NCBI GenBank assembly: GCA_959347315.1
Contig: OY365810.1
Span: 4,954,832 to 5,018,831 of the forward strand
Origin: Bimastos eiseni
Taxonomy: Eukaryota > Annelida > Clitellata > Crassiclitellata > Lumbricidae
Length of the DNA stretch: 64,000 bases
Direction: 5' to 3'
The translations under genes and the position numbers were made by a program. The notes under the pieces are model-generated. The model was not told the origin of the DNA, searched no databases, and saw nothing but the letters and a program-made list of their open reading frames with translations. Positions 52,201 to 61,449 of the stretch are shown in pieces; within the stretch, counting starts at the first letter, position 1; each line of letters opens with the position of its first letter.

Positions 52201-54121
52201 TATGATGACGTCACTGATATCGGTGTGATTCATGAATGGCTGTGATGTCATGTTAATTAAGATTACAACATCAATAACGGTATGAATGGTTATGATGTCA
52301 TGTTCGTCATGACTAAGACACCAATAGTGGCGCCGGTGATGAATGGATGCAATGTCATGTTCATTATGATGACGTCACTAATGACAGTGTGAGTCAAGAA
52401 TGTCTGTTGCCTTGTAGAACAGATCCACCTTTCGACGGGTGAGGACATTCTCCCTATGGAGATTGAATTTTCTGTTAATCGTTACCTGCCTTGCGTGCAT
52501 TACTGCATGGCCGTCGGACGGAACAGACCATTTCTCGGAATACTAATGACGCTTAAGGTACTTTGGATGATATTCCCAGCATATCCATTTTTCAACATCA
52601 ACGACGATATTCTATACAGAGTCAGCCATGCTTGGAATGAATATTAGACAGAAATGTATACAAATAGACAATAAACTTCTAAAATAGTCGACAACATTAT
52701 GCACACACGCTTAGACTAGACAACATAAGTATCATATCATCGTGCCTTCTCTGCTATGTACCCTACCAGTTGGAATGGGTTTCTTCTGGACCTCTGGCCT
52801 TTTACTCTTAACTTAAATCTGTCGTCTTTATCCTTGGTTGGACTGAGAGCGCCTCTGAGTAGCTTTCTTGAATATTATACAGAAGGCGCTATATCAAGTT
52901 TGATTGATTGATTGACTGATTGACTGATTGACTGATTGATTGACTGATTGATTGATTGATTGACTGATTGATTGTTTGATTCACTTATTGATTGATTGAC
53001 TAACTAACTGATTGATCAATTAATTGACTGATTGATTGATTCATTGATTGATGGGTAGAGCTGTGTGTGTACATGCTTATACAGATGCAGCTGGATCCTG
53101 AGACTGGTCGTCCTACGTCCGATTTGTCAGAGGAGGCTGTTCGCTGGTTCGGAAAAGCGGGGTCACGTGTGTCGTCGGTTAACGATATCTTTCCAAAAGC
53201 CTCGATGCGAATAGTGAATCGAGTTCAACGGGCGATCAACCGAGTCAATGCAAAGGCTTCAAAGCCATCGCATAGGATTGTAAGATGGACCTTCCTTCCA
53301 GGACATTTTTGCCTCGAAACCGGAGAAATCGGTAATGTTGAAATACTTCTCCTGGAAGCTATAGTTTTGTTAAGGCAATAGCTTTTGCTATCTTACCTAG
53401 ACAGCGTCAACTTCGCGAGGCACAGTTGCCGATTGGTTAGAGCGGTCGGTCCGAAACGTGGAGAGCATGGACTCGATCTTCGTACGAGGAGTCACTGTTT
53501 AGAGACCTCGATCAAGTCCTTCGAACACAATAATTACTTTGCTGCATTATTGCGCCGTTGAGACGCGTGTGCATTTCTGAACTGATTGTAAGAAGGGCAC
53601 TATCAAATAACAGAATATAACAGTTGTAGGCGTCATTTTCATAATAATCATCATTATCGCCAACAGTAGCATCACCAACATTTTATCGTTATCAGCATCA
53701 TTTTCGTCCTCATAAACACCACCTTTTATCTTAACCATCATGGCAGAAGCCTGTAGGCCTACCGCAAAATCCTTCAAATCTAGGACTTCGCTTCTGATAG
53801 GATAGTCAAGCAACGACAGCTTTCTCTGTTGCAGGCATCAGGTTCCAATCAAAACGAGTTTTACAAAATCACTCGAGTATCTTTACCTTAGCCGTGGCTG
53901 GGATGGGAGCGCGTCTCAGTAGGTTTCTTAAACGGTCTTAAATGGATGCCATGTAATTGACATTAATGATAGATCATCTGTCCCCCAGGGCGAAATTGTC
54001 ATCTTCTAATCTCACTATTTATTAGCGCTGTACTTCTGTTGTCTTAGGTCAAAGCTTGGCGATCAGACGTTGGGTGATCGAAGAAAAGTATAGCAGCACA
54101 ATTGAATCATTGTTCGCCTGA
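36378..54121 (+). CDS. Acyl-CoA synthetase (bubblegum/ACSBG)-like protein with Ser/Lys-rich N-terminal extension
   Basis: Exons: 36378-37752, 40068-40229, 40762-40847, 42738-42826, 43684-43885, 44769-44870, 45399-45446, 46213-46380, 47969-48147, 48827-49014, 49736-49812 (tentative), 51544-51694, 52418-52557, 53085-53331 and 54048-54121. All junctions are phase-consistent, giving about 1095 aa. ACSBG enzymes activate long-chain fatty acids to acyl-CoA using ATP. The whole fold is present: [82 protein letters not shown] and RFSI-type C domain. Key residues are altered: the P-loop reads [11 protein letters not shown] instead of YTSGTTGxPKG, the His of LPLSH is Cys, and the C-terminal Lys motif reads SLAIRR. 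Likely a pseudoenzyme under coding constraint. Alternative: an early pseudogene. Confidence 0.85.
37775..37870 (+). mobile_element. LINE 3' tails just after the Ser/Lys exon
   Basis: Two GAGAGGCGCTATTTGAA / GAGAGGCACTATTACATG blocks are remnants of the window's common LINE end, about 40 bp into the intron. Confidence 0.4.
38224..39138 (+). mobile_element. hAT element (ZMYM1-like) with target-site duplication
   Basis: Ends AAGAGCCGG and CCGGCTCTG-type (CGGCTCTG at 39131-39138) are inverted, flanked by ATCACATC (38216-38223) and ATCATATC (39139-39146), 7 of 8 identical. The interior encodes [13 protein letters not shown], then [17 protein letters not shown], the hAT C-terminal region with a frameshift. 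A LINE 3' end is inserted at about 38870-38985. Confidence 0.7.
38870..38985 (+). mobile_element. LINE 3' tail nested in hAT element
   Basis: GAACGGTTCACCCTACTTGA, then GGCGCTTTATAAATAG, matches the ends at 9.3 and 47.2 kb. It lies inside the hAT copy and so inserted after it. Confidence 0.6.
39225..39500 (+). mobile_element. LINE reverse-transcriptase tail
   Basis: The sequence encodes [14 protein letters not shown] and [10 protein letters not shown], then a broken tail, the usual CR1/L2-like C terminus. It is in intron 1 of the ACSBG-like gene. Confidence 0.65.
39870..40010. repeat. ATC/GTC trinucleotide array
   Basis: An array of ATC, GTC and AAC triplets lies about 60 bp before the first ACSBG exon. 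Open frames on both strands (poly-His and poly-Asp) are artefacts of the repeat. Confidence 0.9.
40989..41287. mobile_element. Foldback/MITE-like element, copy 2
   Basis: Shares with 13487-13840 the terminal AGTCCGAAGGTTCGATAGT units, the core TGGCTAGAAGCTGGATTGCA and the distal ATGTCGGAGTATAGA block. It lies in the intron before ACSBG exon 42738-42826. Confidence 0.65.
41728..42691 (+). mobile_element. Deleted mariner element with TA duplication
   Basis: Terminal inverted repeats of about 32 bp start CACGGTGGTTCAAT and CATGGAGGTTCAAT (right end read inverted) and share GTAAGCCAAACTG. TA flanks both sides (41726-41727, 42692-42693). The interior encodes mariner transposase pieces in shifting frames: [35 protein letters not shown] and SPYLIPVD. 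At 964 bp it is shorter than a full mariner of about 1.3 kb. It ends 46 bp before the acceptor of an ACSBG exon. Confidence 0.85.
42845..42925 (-). mobile_element. LINE 3' tail, minus strand
   Basis: Minus-strand GAATAATTCTGAAGAGCGCT, then ATACAAATTCTC, is a diverged version of the common end. It starts about 20 bp after the donor of the exon at 42738-42826. Confidence 0.45.
43930..44090. repeat. TATG tetranucleotide microsatellite
   Basis: A long TATG/TACG array lies in an ACSBG intron. The long Thr-Tyr-Ile-His frames on the minus strand are repeat artefacts. The following 44091-44340 holds no recognisable gene. Confidence 0.95.
45399..45446 (+). CDS. 48-nt exon carrying the degenerate P-loop
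   Basis: Flanked by TCTGTAG and GTAAGT and in phase 0 at both ends, it encodes 16 residues, [16 protein letters not shown]. It corresponds exactly to SGTTGxPKGVMLSQDN of ACSBG enzymes. Lys of the motif is kept. The Ser, second Thr-Gly pair and final Gly that shape the ATP-phosphate loop are lost. Confidence 0.8.
46455..46520 (-). mobile_element. LINE 3' tail, minus strand
   Basis: Minus-strand TCTCTTGAAAAGGTGCTATA, then TAAATTCC and a GAATGAACGAAT tail. It begins about 75 bp after an ACSBG exon donor. Confidence 0.45.
46570..46745. repeat. AGT/GTAGAA purine-rich array
   Basis: Irregular AGTAGT, GTGGTA and GAAGTAG units follow one another with no coding potential. Confidence 0.85.
46900..47200 (+). 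mobile_element. LINE 3' end, plus strand
   Basis: Pieces such as [17 protein letters not shown] and a following tail end with GAACGGTTCACCCCACTGGA and GCGCTGTATAAATGC, then an AAATAA tail. Confidence 0.6.
47509..47955 (+). mobile_element. LINE 3' end, plus strand, with GAAT tail
   Basis: The frame encodes [33 protein letters not shown] and [14 protein letters not shown], then a frameshifted end, GGGGCGCTATATAAATC and a TGAATGAATGAATGAA tail. The tail ends only about 17 bp before the acceptor of the ACSBG exon at 47969. Confidence 0.8.
49030..49735. repeat. AAT array followed by long TTC pyrimidine tract
   Basis: 49030-49225 is mostly AAT repeats. 49230-49735 is a TTC/CTT-rich tract of about 500 bp on the plus strand, including a duplicated unit near 49490-49670. 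Frames of poly-Ile or poly-Phe/Ser are repeat artefacts. The tract runs directly up to the tentative ACSBG exon at 49736 and would serve as a very long polypyrimidine tract. Confidence 0.9.
49736..49812 (+). CDS. Tentative ACSBG exon (VGFNVKLV block)
   Basis: The family expects about 36 residues between YGxTE and the GR-x-x-x-MGYL block. Between 49015 and 51543 the only match I see is [16 protein letters not shown], which resembles the GxxVKLVN segment. Acceptor GATAG gives the needed phase 1 entry and a GTGTCC donor gives phase 0 exit. Both sites are weak and the segment is about 10 residues short, so boundaries may be wrong. Confidence 0.3.
49813..51543. other. Large ACSBG intron without recognised gene
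   Basis: Minus-strand frames at 50731-50962 ([20 protein letters not shown]) and 51316-51513 look like repeat remnants, but I cannot name the element. There is a small ATA/AAT-rich patch near 50430-50475. Confidence 0.4.
52190..52400 (+). repeat. Imperfect minisatellite with TGACGTCA words
   Basis: About three diverged units of 60-70 bp share ATGAATGG, TGATGTCATGTT and ATTATGATGACGTCACT. TGACGTCA palindromes are at 52206-52213 and 52370-52377. The array ends just before the ACSBG exon at 52418. Confidence 0.65.
52735..53055 (+). mobile_element. LINE 3' end with long GATT tail
   Basis: TTGGTTGGACTGAGAGCGCC, then AAGGCGCTATATCAAG, is followed by about 155 bp of GATTGATT/GACTGATT repeats ending near 53052, 32 bp before the acceptor of an ACSBG exon. 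Confidence 0.75.
53415..53490 (+). repeat. tRNA-like SINE head, possible
   Basis: TTGCCGATTGGTTAGAGC resembles a tRNA A-box and D-arm region. GGACTCGATCTTCG further on resembles a weak B-box. It could be a decayed tRNA-derived SINE. Confidence 0.3.
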
Positions 54122-55068
54122 CCGGATTTAAAATTCGACCTACTTAAGGGGAAAGGCTTTTATGCTTTTACTTATTTGCAAAATGTCGGTAGTTTGCAGA
54201 CAGAAGACGGCAAAATTGGATAGAGGGAAACTTGCAAGAGTAATCGTTGAACCGATGCGCAAGCACTTAAACTAGTTAAACGTTAAAGGAATATTTCCAA
54301 CGATGCGATTAAATAAGCGTATATATCCGATCATATTAGAACCAGTGACTTAAAGACTTCGTTGGAGAAGTTTAGGGGTAAATACATCGAGTGAAAGCAT
54401 AGAGAAGAAAGTCAACCTGACAACCTATGAGTTCGTATGGATATTCAACACGAAAGTACGTAAAATTTGCTCCACAGTTCAGGTTCTACATCGGATCTCA
54501 ACCATGAGTGCATGTGTCATTTGAATAGTCTTTTCATTAACGCTATTTTAAACCGTGCTGTTTGTTGTATATTATATAATGCAAGGGCTATTTGCCTCTC
54601 GTTGAGATGACTAATGACAGCATCATATCATCTGTGGACATTGCTTAGGCCTATCATCATTATCATCTAGCAACTTGGCTTTTGCAATGGTTGAAGCCCT
54701 TCTGATCCACAATAGTCTTCTAGTTTCACAGAGTTCATCAGCCTTTATCAATCTATCATGCAACTAATTAGCAAAACCGATAACCTTTTTGTCAAGATAA
54801 CCTCATTGTGCTGTACATAAAGATATTGAAATCTGGTGTTGCCTAGTAATGCAGTCATAGCTTTTGTGCACAGTTATGCCTAAAGCCAATTAAAATCACT
54901 CTCCACAATGTGCAGTTATAAGCAGAGAAATAACAGTTTCAATATTGTCCAGCTCTATGCGTTATTATTATTCTAAAAGCGCAACGCTGTGTAGGCCTAT
55001 ACAGACTATTTCATTAATAAACACAAGGTTTTCTGTCAACAGCCGATTTATATTAGCATAGGCCATAT
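54122..55068. other. Spacer between convergent ACSBG-like and PAN-Ig-CTLD genes
   Basis: The two genes converge tail to tail across about 950 bp. It should hold both 3' UTRs. I found no other gene. Confidence 0.5.
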
Positions 55069-58000
55069 TCACACATGACACACATCGTTGTGCTGCACAA
55101 TGTATAAATGAACTTCTGGAATAAGCAAACAGAATTCAACTGGCATGATGTAATAGACGACTGGCAATGAAATGTTAATCTTTGGCTTCCAGACAAACGG
55201 TCGGCTGTGGTCTGGATTCTGCCTTTGACCAGCTGCAGTCCACGTGTATAATCCAGTTCCATAATAATTATAAATTGTGCATTTACCTAGAAATTCATTC
55301 AGAAATGCACCGCATTTAGTAATAGTCTATGTACAGAATTGATTTGACAAGAACAATAAAGTCATATTTGAATATCTTAATTATCACATTAATGCATAGG
55401 CCCTAAATAGACCGATGTCATAGTTATTACCGTGACGCATAATCATGTACTAGTTCTAACTACAAAGGTCTGTCAGCCAAACCATTTGTTTTTCCGTATA
55501 GTTTCAATCTGGTTCTATGCTCTGCAGCCAAACTCATTGGATGCTTCTCTAAGTACGTTCCTGTCACAGACTGCACGGCAGAATTCTTCTGCACTGACTC
55601 CCATCTCATAAAGCATCCGTTATTGAATGCAGCGTTGGTCTGGCGACACCTATTTGACTTTGCACCGTTCGGTATGCGGAATCTCTGCAGCAGACCTATT
55701 CTAGTCTTGGCTGGCAGTCGAGCACTTTGCCCTTCATCTGGTGGCGAGCCTCTGGTGCCTATCTTTCCCATCAGCGGTTGGATCCTCCGTCTGGAACGCC
55801 ATCCCCATAGAGATACGACTGCTGTCAATGAGTAATACGCCTTTGTTTCACAAGCCACTGAAGTCTAATTTATATTGTCGTGGTTGGGCTGAAAGTTCCT
55901 CCGAGTAGACACAGTAGACATATATTAATTAATTTTCAAAATGAATGCATGGCTGAATCGAATCGCAACTATCCTGAATTAGCTGGAGTTCTCTGCTGTG
56001 ATGTATAACAGTGGGTGCTTCTCCAAATGCATGTATTATTTGTATTATTTGTATTATTTATATTATTTGCGCATACGTGTAGCTTCCCGATTAAGATAAT
56101 TGGAATTGGAGATAATTTCGGCAATAACGATTAGCACCCTGCTAGTTGTAAATGGGAATGACCTACCCGCGATCATTGTGGCCTTGGTGTAGCTTTTGAC
56201 GGCGGTTTGTTCAGCATCGTTGTTGATTATGACAGAGTAGACTCCATTGTACAACTGCAGCTGACATTTATCACTTGCGGCAGTCCAGTTAAGTACCTCA
56301 TTGACTGTGTGATAACATCCACACACGTCGGCAACGAAATCGAATCCAAGAGAACAGACTACAAAGGATTATTGCATTAGGAATAATTGTCGATGGTCCT
56401 TTCGAAGCTTAGCAAATTACAGACCAAGTCCAAGTGGTGAACCATTGTGTTGACCGAATATATCTGGCATTTGTTGAATGCGGTCGGAAAACGTTTGTCA
56501 AAATAAATTAATAGCTGAGCTGACAGTGCAAAGTCCAATTATTATAGAATAGCAGGAGAAATAAACAATGGACTCATTGTTAAACCATGTGATAGAGTAA
56601 TTTATTTCGCATAGCCTACCAGGCCTGACTCCAGGCGGCCATAGATTAAGCTGACCAATAATATTTTACCTACGATTAAATTGAAGCCATTAGCTCATTT
56701 TGCTGTTTTTTTACGTTTATGCTTAAGTATTAATATTATATATATAAGTATCAATACAATACATAAATAAACTATCGCTGTCAATCAACAAAGAAATAAT
56801 CATTGGCTTGATGATTTATTTATAGAGATATAATATTAATAAGAATTAACAAATAGCCAATGTTGTTTCAATTCTAGATTTGCTAAAAAATATATTAATT
56901 TTTTTTTAACTGGCGGCCACTAAAAATCGGCGGCTTTAGGCGGTTGTCTGGCTTACGAAACAGACCATGTAACCCACACATGGCTTACAGATTTCAGCGT
57001 TGATAAAGTACTTTATCGCGTTCGTTAATTCGCAGAATATTTAATTTTACGAAGAGACTACATTTCAAGAATAAGAAAAACAGTAAAATAGAATTTAAAT
57101 CGATTAGTCTCATTAAAATGTTTATTGTTTTTGTCTTGGAGGCTGAAGTGTCATGATATTTCTAACGGAACGTTCCGTTCCATTGGAATTCCCCCATTGT
57201 TCATTGCAATGGTTACTCGACTGTTACTGTGACTATGTTATGTCTCATGTATTTTGTTGGGGGACAATAGAGCAAAGCATTGAATCGATTGCTTACTTTG
57301 TTGATGGGAGTGGTATTTCACGTAACTAGGATTTCTTAAATTTTGAAGCCACCATCGCGAGATGAGACACAGTGATACGTCTGCATCTTTCTAAAGTGTT
57401 TTGTATCCAATCGTATAGACCCTATCGATGTGATTTTCATTGTAAGTTAATGAAATTAATTGTAGGCCTACTTATTGGTGAAAACTCCAATAAGTGAAGC
57501 ATGTAGTGGGATTCAGTAACAATTATATTATTTTTATTGTCAAATAATTTTTATTCAAAGTCTCATCATACATTTAATGTCCAGTCAAAACTTCTTAACA
57601 AATACATCTGTATTTAGTTAGAAGTCATCATCGCCTTTTATCTCATGTAATGCATCTACGATAGAATCTCTATTGAATTTCAGATATGATTTGATGTAAC
57701 ATAATTATATACGATTTGATAATTCACAAATGAATATCCATTCATCTGAATTGTGAACCAAATGGTGTCTGACTTACACGTATTGATTGATGTCCACTCA
57801 TAGACGTAGTCCTTCGTTCTTTGGCTGACGAGTCTTTCTTCAGTCAGAGGCGTTGATCGAACGGTGACTGTGACGGTGCAGACAAATGATGGGAAAACAA
57901 AAGGACCATTCGCCTTAACATAGATCGAAGTCGAGTCATTGGTAGTCACTCCAGGCATAGTAGTTGGATTACCACTCGCATTTTGGCAGTTTATCAAGAG

Positions 58001-59662
58001 TTGACCGCGTTTGCTGATGTTTGCCACACACTTCACCTCTAGCCATTCGTATGCCACCGTTGATCCAGTTGTGATATTGGTTTTGCATTCGGGTATCGAC
58101 TCTGAAGAGGTTTAAGATATTTGATACACAATGCATTGGATTTTTATGATATTCAATTGCTGTACGCAACCATAATATGATCAATTTCGGATTACCGGCC
58201 TCTTCTTTCGTCGTTTGATTTACATAATCTTCAACTATATATATATATATATAAATATATATTTATGCAAATTCTGACCAACCGCCTGAAGGGCAATAAT
58301 TACAGCATATTAATTAATAATGTTCTTGAGCACGCATCAACAACTGCTTTGGTTCAAGAAATATACACTAGCAGGTTTGAAAATATTGGTAGACATGTGT
58401 AAGTAACAGAGAATACACAGAATATCAAGGTCTACATTATTGTTTGGCTTAAATTACTGAATACGATTGAGAAAAATATATTAAATATATCAAACAACAA
58501 AATCAAAATGGACGTAACAAGAAACTCACGAACAACCACAACTTCAGAAGTAGCAAAGAACTCTGGTGATTTTTCAATCATGCATCCGTATGTACCGCTC
58601 TGATTCATCTTGACGTTGTTTATAATTAGGTTGCACCATTCATTCGATGCGTTGACCGAGTAGTGACCAACGAATGGTTTCAACACTTTGCAGTTCTTTA
58701 CAATTGGCACCGAAGTTGAATCGTCGTCCGGAGTAAATGTCCATCGACCAATTGGCGATATACCTCCGCATTCGAGAACAACTCTGTCTTCAACCAGCGC
58801 CACTTCATTGCTCGGGAATACACGCTACAAAATTAGTAGTCGTTATAATTGACAAACAAATCTTAAACACAGTTTTCTAAACACATTATAAACTGGTTGA
58901 ATCCGTCTTATAATAAACATCTGAATTTCTTTGAATGTAAAAACTTTACAACTTGTCACAATTGCATAGCCGAGAATTTAGTTGTTACGTCAATAAGGTC
59001 ACCACAGTTATAATATATTAACTAATTAATTACGAAATTTCATAAGTTCTACATTTTTAGCCCAGTGTATTACAAGAAAGCTGTAAAGATAACACTGCTT
59101 GGGCATTTTACGCACCCCTACATGCATGTATATAGGCGTGTGAGAATCTCTTGAATTTGTCCTAGTGAATGGCTTACATTGCTGCTCTATGTTAATCATT
59201 TCGTTCTGTTCACTGATTTGAAACTTTTGACTGAACCTCTTTGATTAGGTTCCCACAAATTCACTCTCTTAAACTCCGAATATGATCAAGAATTACCAAC
59301 ACGATTTCAATGCAAAAATAAATTTTATTGCCACTTTTTAATTTATTTACCGTATTCACGTAGCTTGTGCATCCGTCTATCTTTTTAAATGACTCTGCAC
59401 TGTTGAAGAAGAGTTGACATGTTGAGTTGTTCCGTAGGTAGTTGTAATGGGTACACGTCTTACGAGCAATGCAAAGGAATGTACACTCGTGTTTATTTCC
59501 AACAAATTGTTCCTTTGATGGAACATCATCGACGCAAACCGCTTGACCACTGGAGTCCGCGTTAAGTGAAAACAACTCTGGCGATCTCAATGCTTCGGAT
59601 ATCGCAATACAACACATCAAGCTTACAACCACCATCGCTGCAGCCATTTCGTCGGATTCCAA
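55069..59662 (-). CDS. Secreted PAN/apple - Ig - Ig - C-type-lectin-like protein
   Basis: Five exons on the minus strand with matching phases: 59662-59351, 58824-58530, 58101-57778, 56358-56167 and 55286-55069, giving 446 aa. Exon 1 is a signal peptide (MVVVSLMCCIAISEAL) and a PAN/apple-like Cys pattern (CTFLCIARKTCTHYNYL, GCTSYVNT). Exon 2 is an Ig domain (VVLECGG, GRWTF, QSGTYGCMIE). Exon 3 is a second Ig-like domain (LEVKCVAN, FVCTVTVTV). Exons 4 and 5 form a C-type-lectin-like domain (GFDFVADVCGCYH, NWTAASDKC, WTAAGQRQNPDHSRPFVW, EFCLL, HNDVCHV). No EPN or QPD sugar-binding motif is visible. The frame stops just before the expected last Cys. Many N-glycosylation sites fit secretion. The architecture suggests adhesion or immune recognition, which is inference. 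Confidence 0.8.
55470..55935 (+). mobile_element. LINE 3' end, plus strand, in last intron of the PAN-Ig-CTLD gene
   Basis: Plus-strand pieces LVWRHLFDFAPFGMRNLC and PSSGGEPLVPI match the frame at 47528 ([18 protein letters not shown]). GTTGGGCTGAAAGTTCCTCC then leads to a decayed end. The 132-codon minus frame across it is a shadow. Confidence 0.7.
57164..57179. other. Perfect 16-bp palindrome
   Basis: AACGGAACGTTCCGTT reads the same on both strands. It lies in the intron between the second Ig and lectin exons. Function unknown. Confidence 0.5.
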
Positions 59663-59971
59663 TCAGCAATGTGGTCATACACCACGGCCAGCAGGCATAT
59701 AATAAATTATCAGAGATACAAGCTTGATCCGTTTGGGATTTCTTTATGTTGAGAATGTGTAATTGTTTGGGCTCGAGCGAATTCGTATTGCTTGATATCC
59801 GCCTATGCCATTATGTTTTAGCTTCTGATGGCTGAATTATGAATCATGAGCTTTCGTAACGAGTAAATAAATGATAAAGTACAAATTCCCTATGCGTCGG
59901 CGGTTCGTTTGTTCTATTGCTTCTCACGGTAAATGTATTTATAATAAGGGGTTGCAGTTAAGTATTCATTT

Positions 59972-60174
59972 GCTCCTCATTCGCTCCAGCGGTCTGCAAT
60001 TGGAACAAAGAATTTATGACAGAGTGTTCTGAGAGGGGCGAAGATAAACGCGATCACAAGCGTGACCAATGAAACGATGGGACCACCTTCACCACCTTCC
60101 AAAACTGCGTTTATTAACCGAGTCAAGTTTTTTGATGACAGCGTCGCGATGGCAACAAGGAGCGAATGAGGAGC
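59972..60174. mobile_element. 203-bp element with perfect 16-bp terminal inverted repeats
   Basis: GCTCCTCATTCGCTCC at 59972-59987 and its exact inverse at 60159-60174 bracket 171 bp. No clear target duplication was seen. It lies about 310 bp upstream of the PAN-Ig-CTLD start codon, in the likely promoter region. A hydrophobic minus frame crosses it but is unassigned. Confidence 0.5.
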
Positions 60175-60324
60175 TAGTTGTTGAATTCTGAACTGCTTCA
60201 CATTGATGGTTTCTATTATCTACAGTGTTTGATGAATATGTCGTGAAGTACAGTTTTCTATCAGTTAGAGTGTCGGGCTAATATCGCGAGGAGTGGAGGA
60301 TGAGGCGATCACTGGTGACAGTGT

Positions 60325-60708
60325 TTAGCGCCCTTGAACATGCACCGTAAGTGTATTAGCATAGCTCCGATATTCAACAGCATGAAATTCTATTGAATTT
60401 AGATCGTTACTAATTAGGTTTTCCATGTGCCAAACACATCGTTTGCTGGCTAGACTTAGGTTTCTTCCACAGAACTTACAATGATACGGTCCTGCTGATA
60501 CCAATGCTTTGCCAAATTTTCTGAAGATAGTGTGCACAAGAAATGTTGTGTGTGCAACATTTAACGAATGGTTCACACTTTTGTGCGCAGGTCCGAACTG
60601 AACGCAATGATGGATATATTGTATTACACCGTTTTTGATTTTCTTAATTCTGCTCAGCTTCTGGCTCAACTTACAGAGATATAAATTTTTAAGTGCAGGA
60701 ACTGTCAA
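60325..60708 (-). other. Unassigned 127-codon open frame
   Basis: The minus frame has a CKFCGRNLSLASKRCVWHM stretch with paired Cys and His that recalls a small zinc-binding unit, and a basic N terminus. I do not recognise a family and see no splice context, so it may be chance or a repeat remnant. Confidence 0.2.
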
Positions 60709-61449
60709 TTCGTAATATTTCTATTGGATAGCGATATTCATCCAAACAATTATATTTGCCCATTCAGTGAGACCCATAAAAATAAACATAAAAATAAAAT
60801 AAAAAGTATATATTTATCTACCCCGAAGTTGGTAATAGGCGAGATCGATTATTAGTAAAACGTTACATAGTAGCAATAGGATATGCGCTTATATTATACT
60901 GTTTCTGACAACAAGTTTGCAGTTCTTGTAACTGTATTGTGTGATAAAAAATGCGAAACGGGAAAAAGAAAATTGATAAACATTTAGTCTAGACATTGAC
61001 TAACATTTCAAGATTCAATATACAGTGTGGGTTCTCAGCCAATTGGGACTTTTCTATTTCATTATTACAGGAGAATGTTTTTACTCAAGCTCGAAGTGGC
61101 AGTTTGATCTCGTGATTTGATCGCCGAAGAACTAAGCACTAATCGATTTTCACTTAAACGAATTGTTAAACGTGATCTTTACATGTTTGCATTTCATTGC
61201 TTTCCAATTCAGGTCAGATCAGAATCTGTAACAGAAAAACTGTTACATGATTTATTATAAAGGCGACCGCGGTTGGTTTTCCGGCAAAAATGGCAGTATC
61301 CACCAAAGTTGCCTGGTCGTTGAGACCCAAGTTGCGAAAAAGGCCTACGTCCTGTCTTCTGCTGACGTATGTTCGGTAGTAAGTGAGGACTGCATTTCAT
61401 CCAAGGCAAGGCCAAAGGACATGCAAGCTCAAAACTTTACGCTGAAATT

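Noticed and set aside
55460..55858. 132-codon minus frame that could be mistaken for a lectin-gene exon
   Set aside because: The plus strand matches the LINE tail at 47.5 kb; the real lectin exons are at 56358-56167 and 55286-55069.
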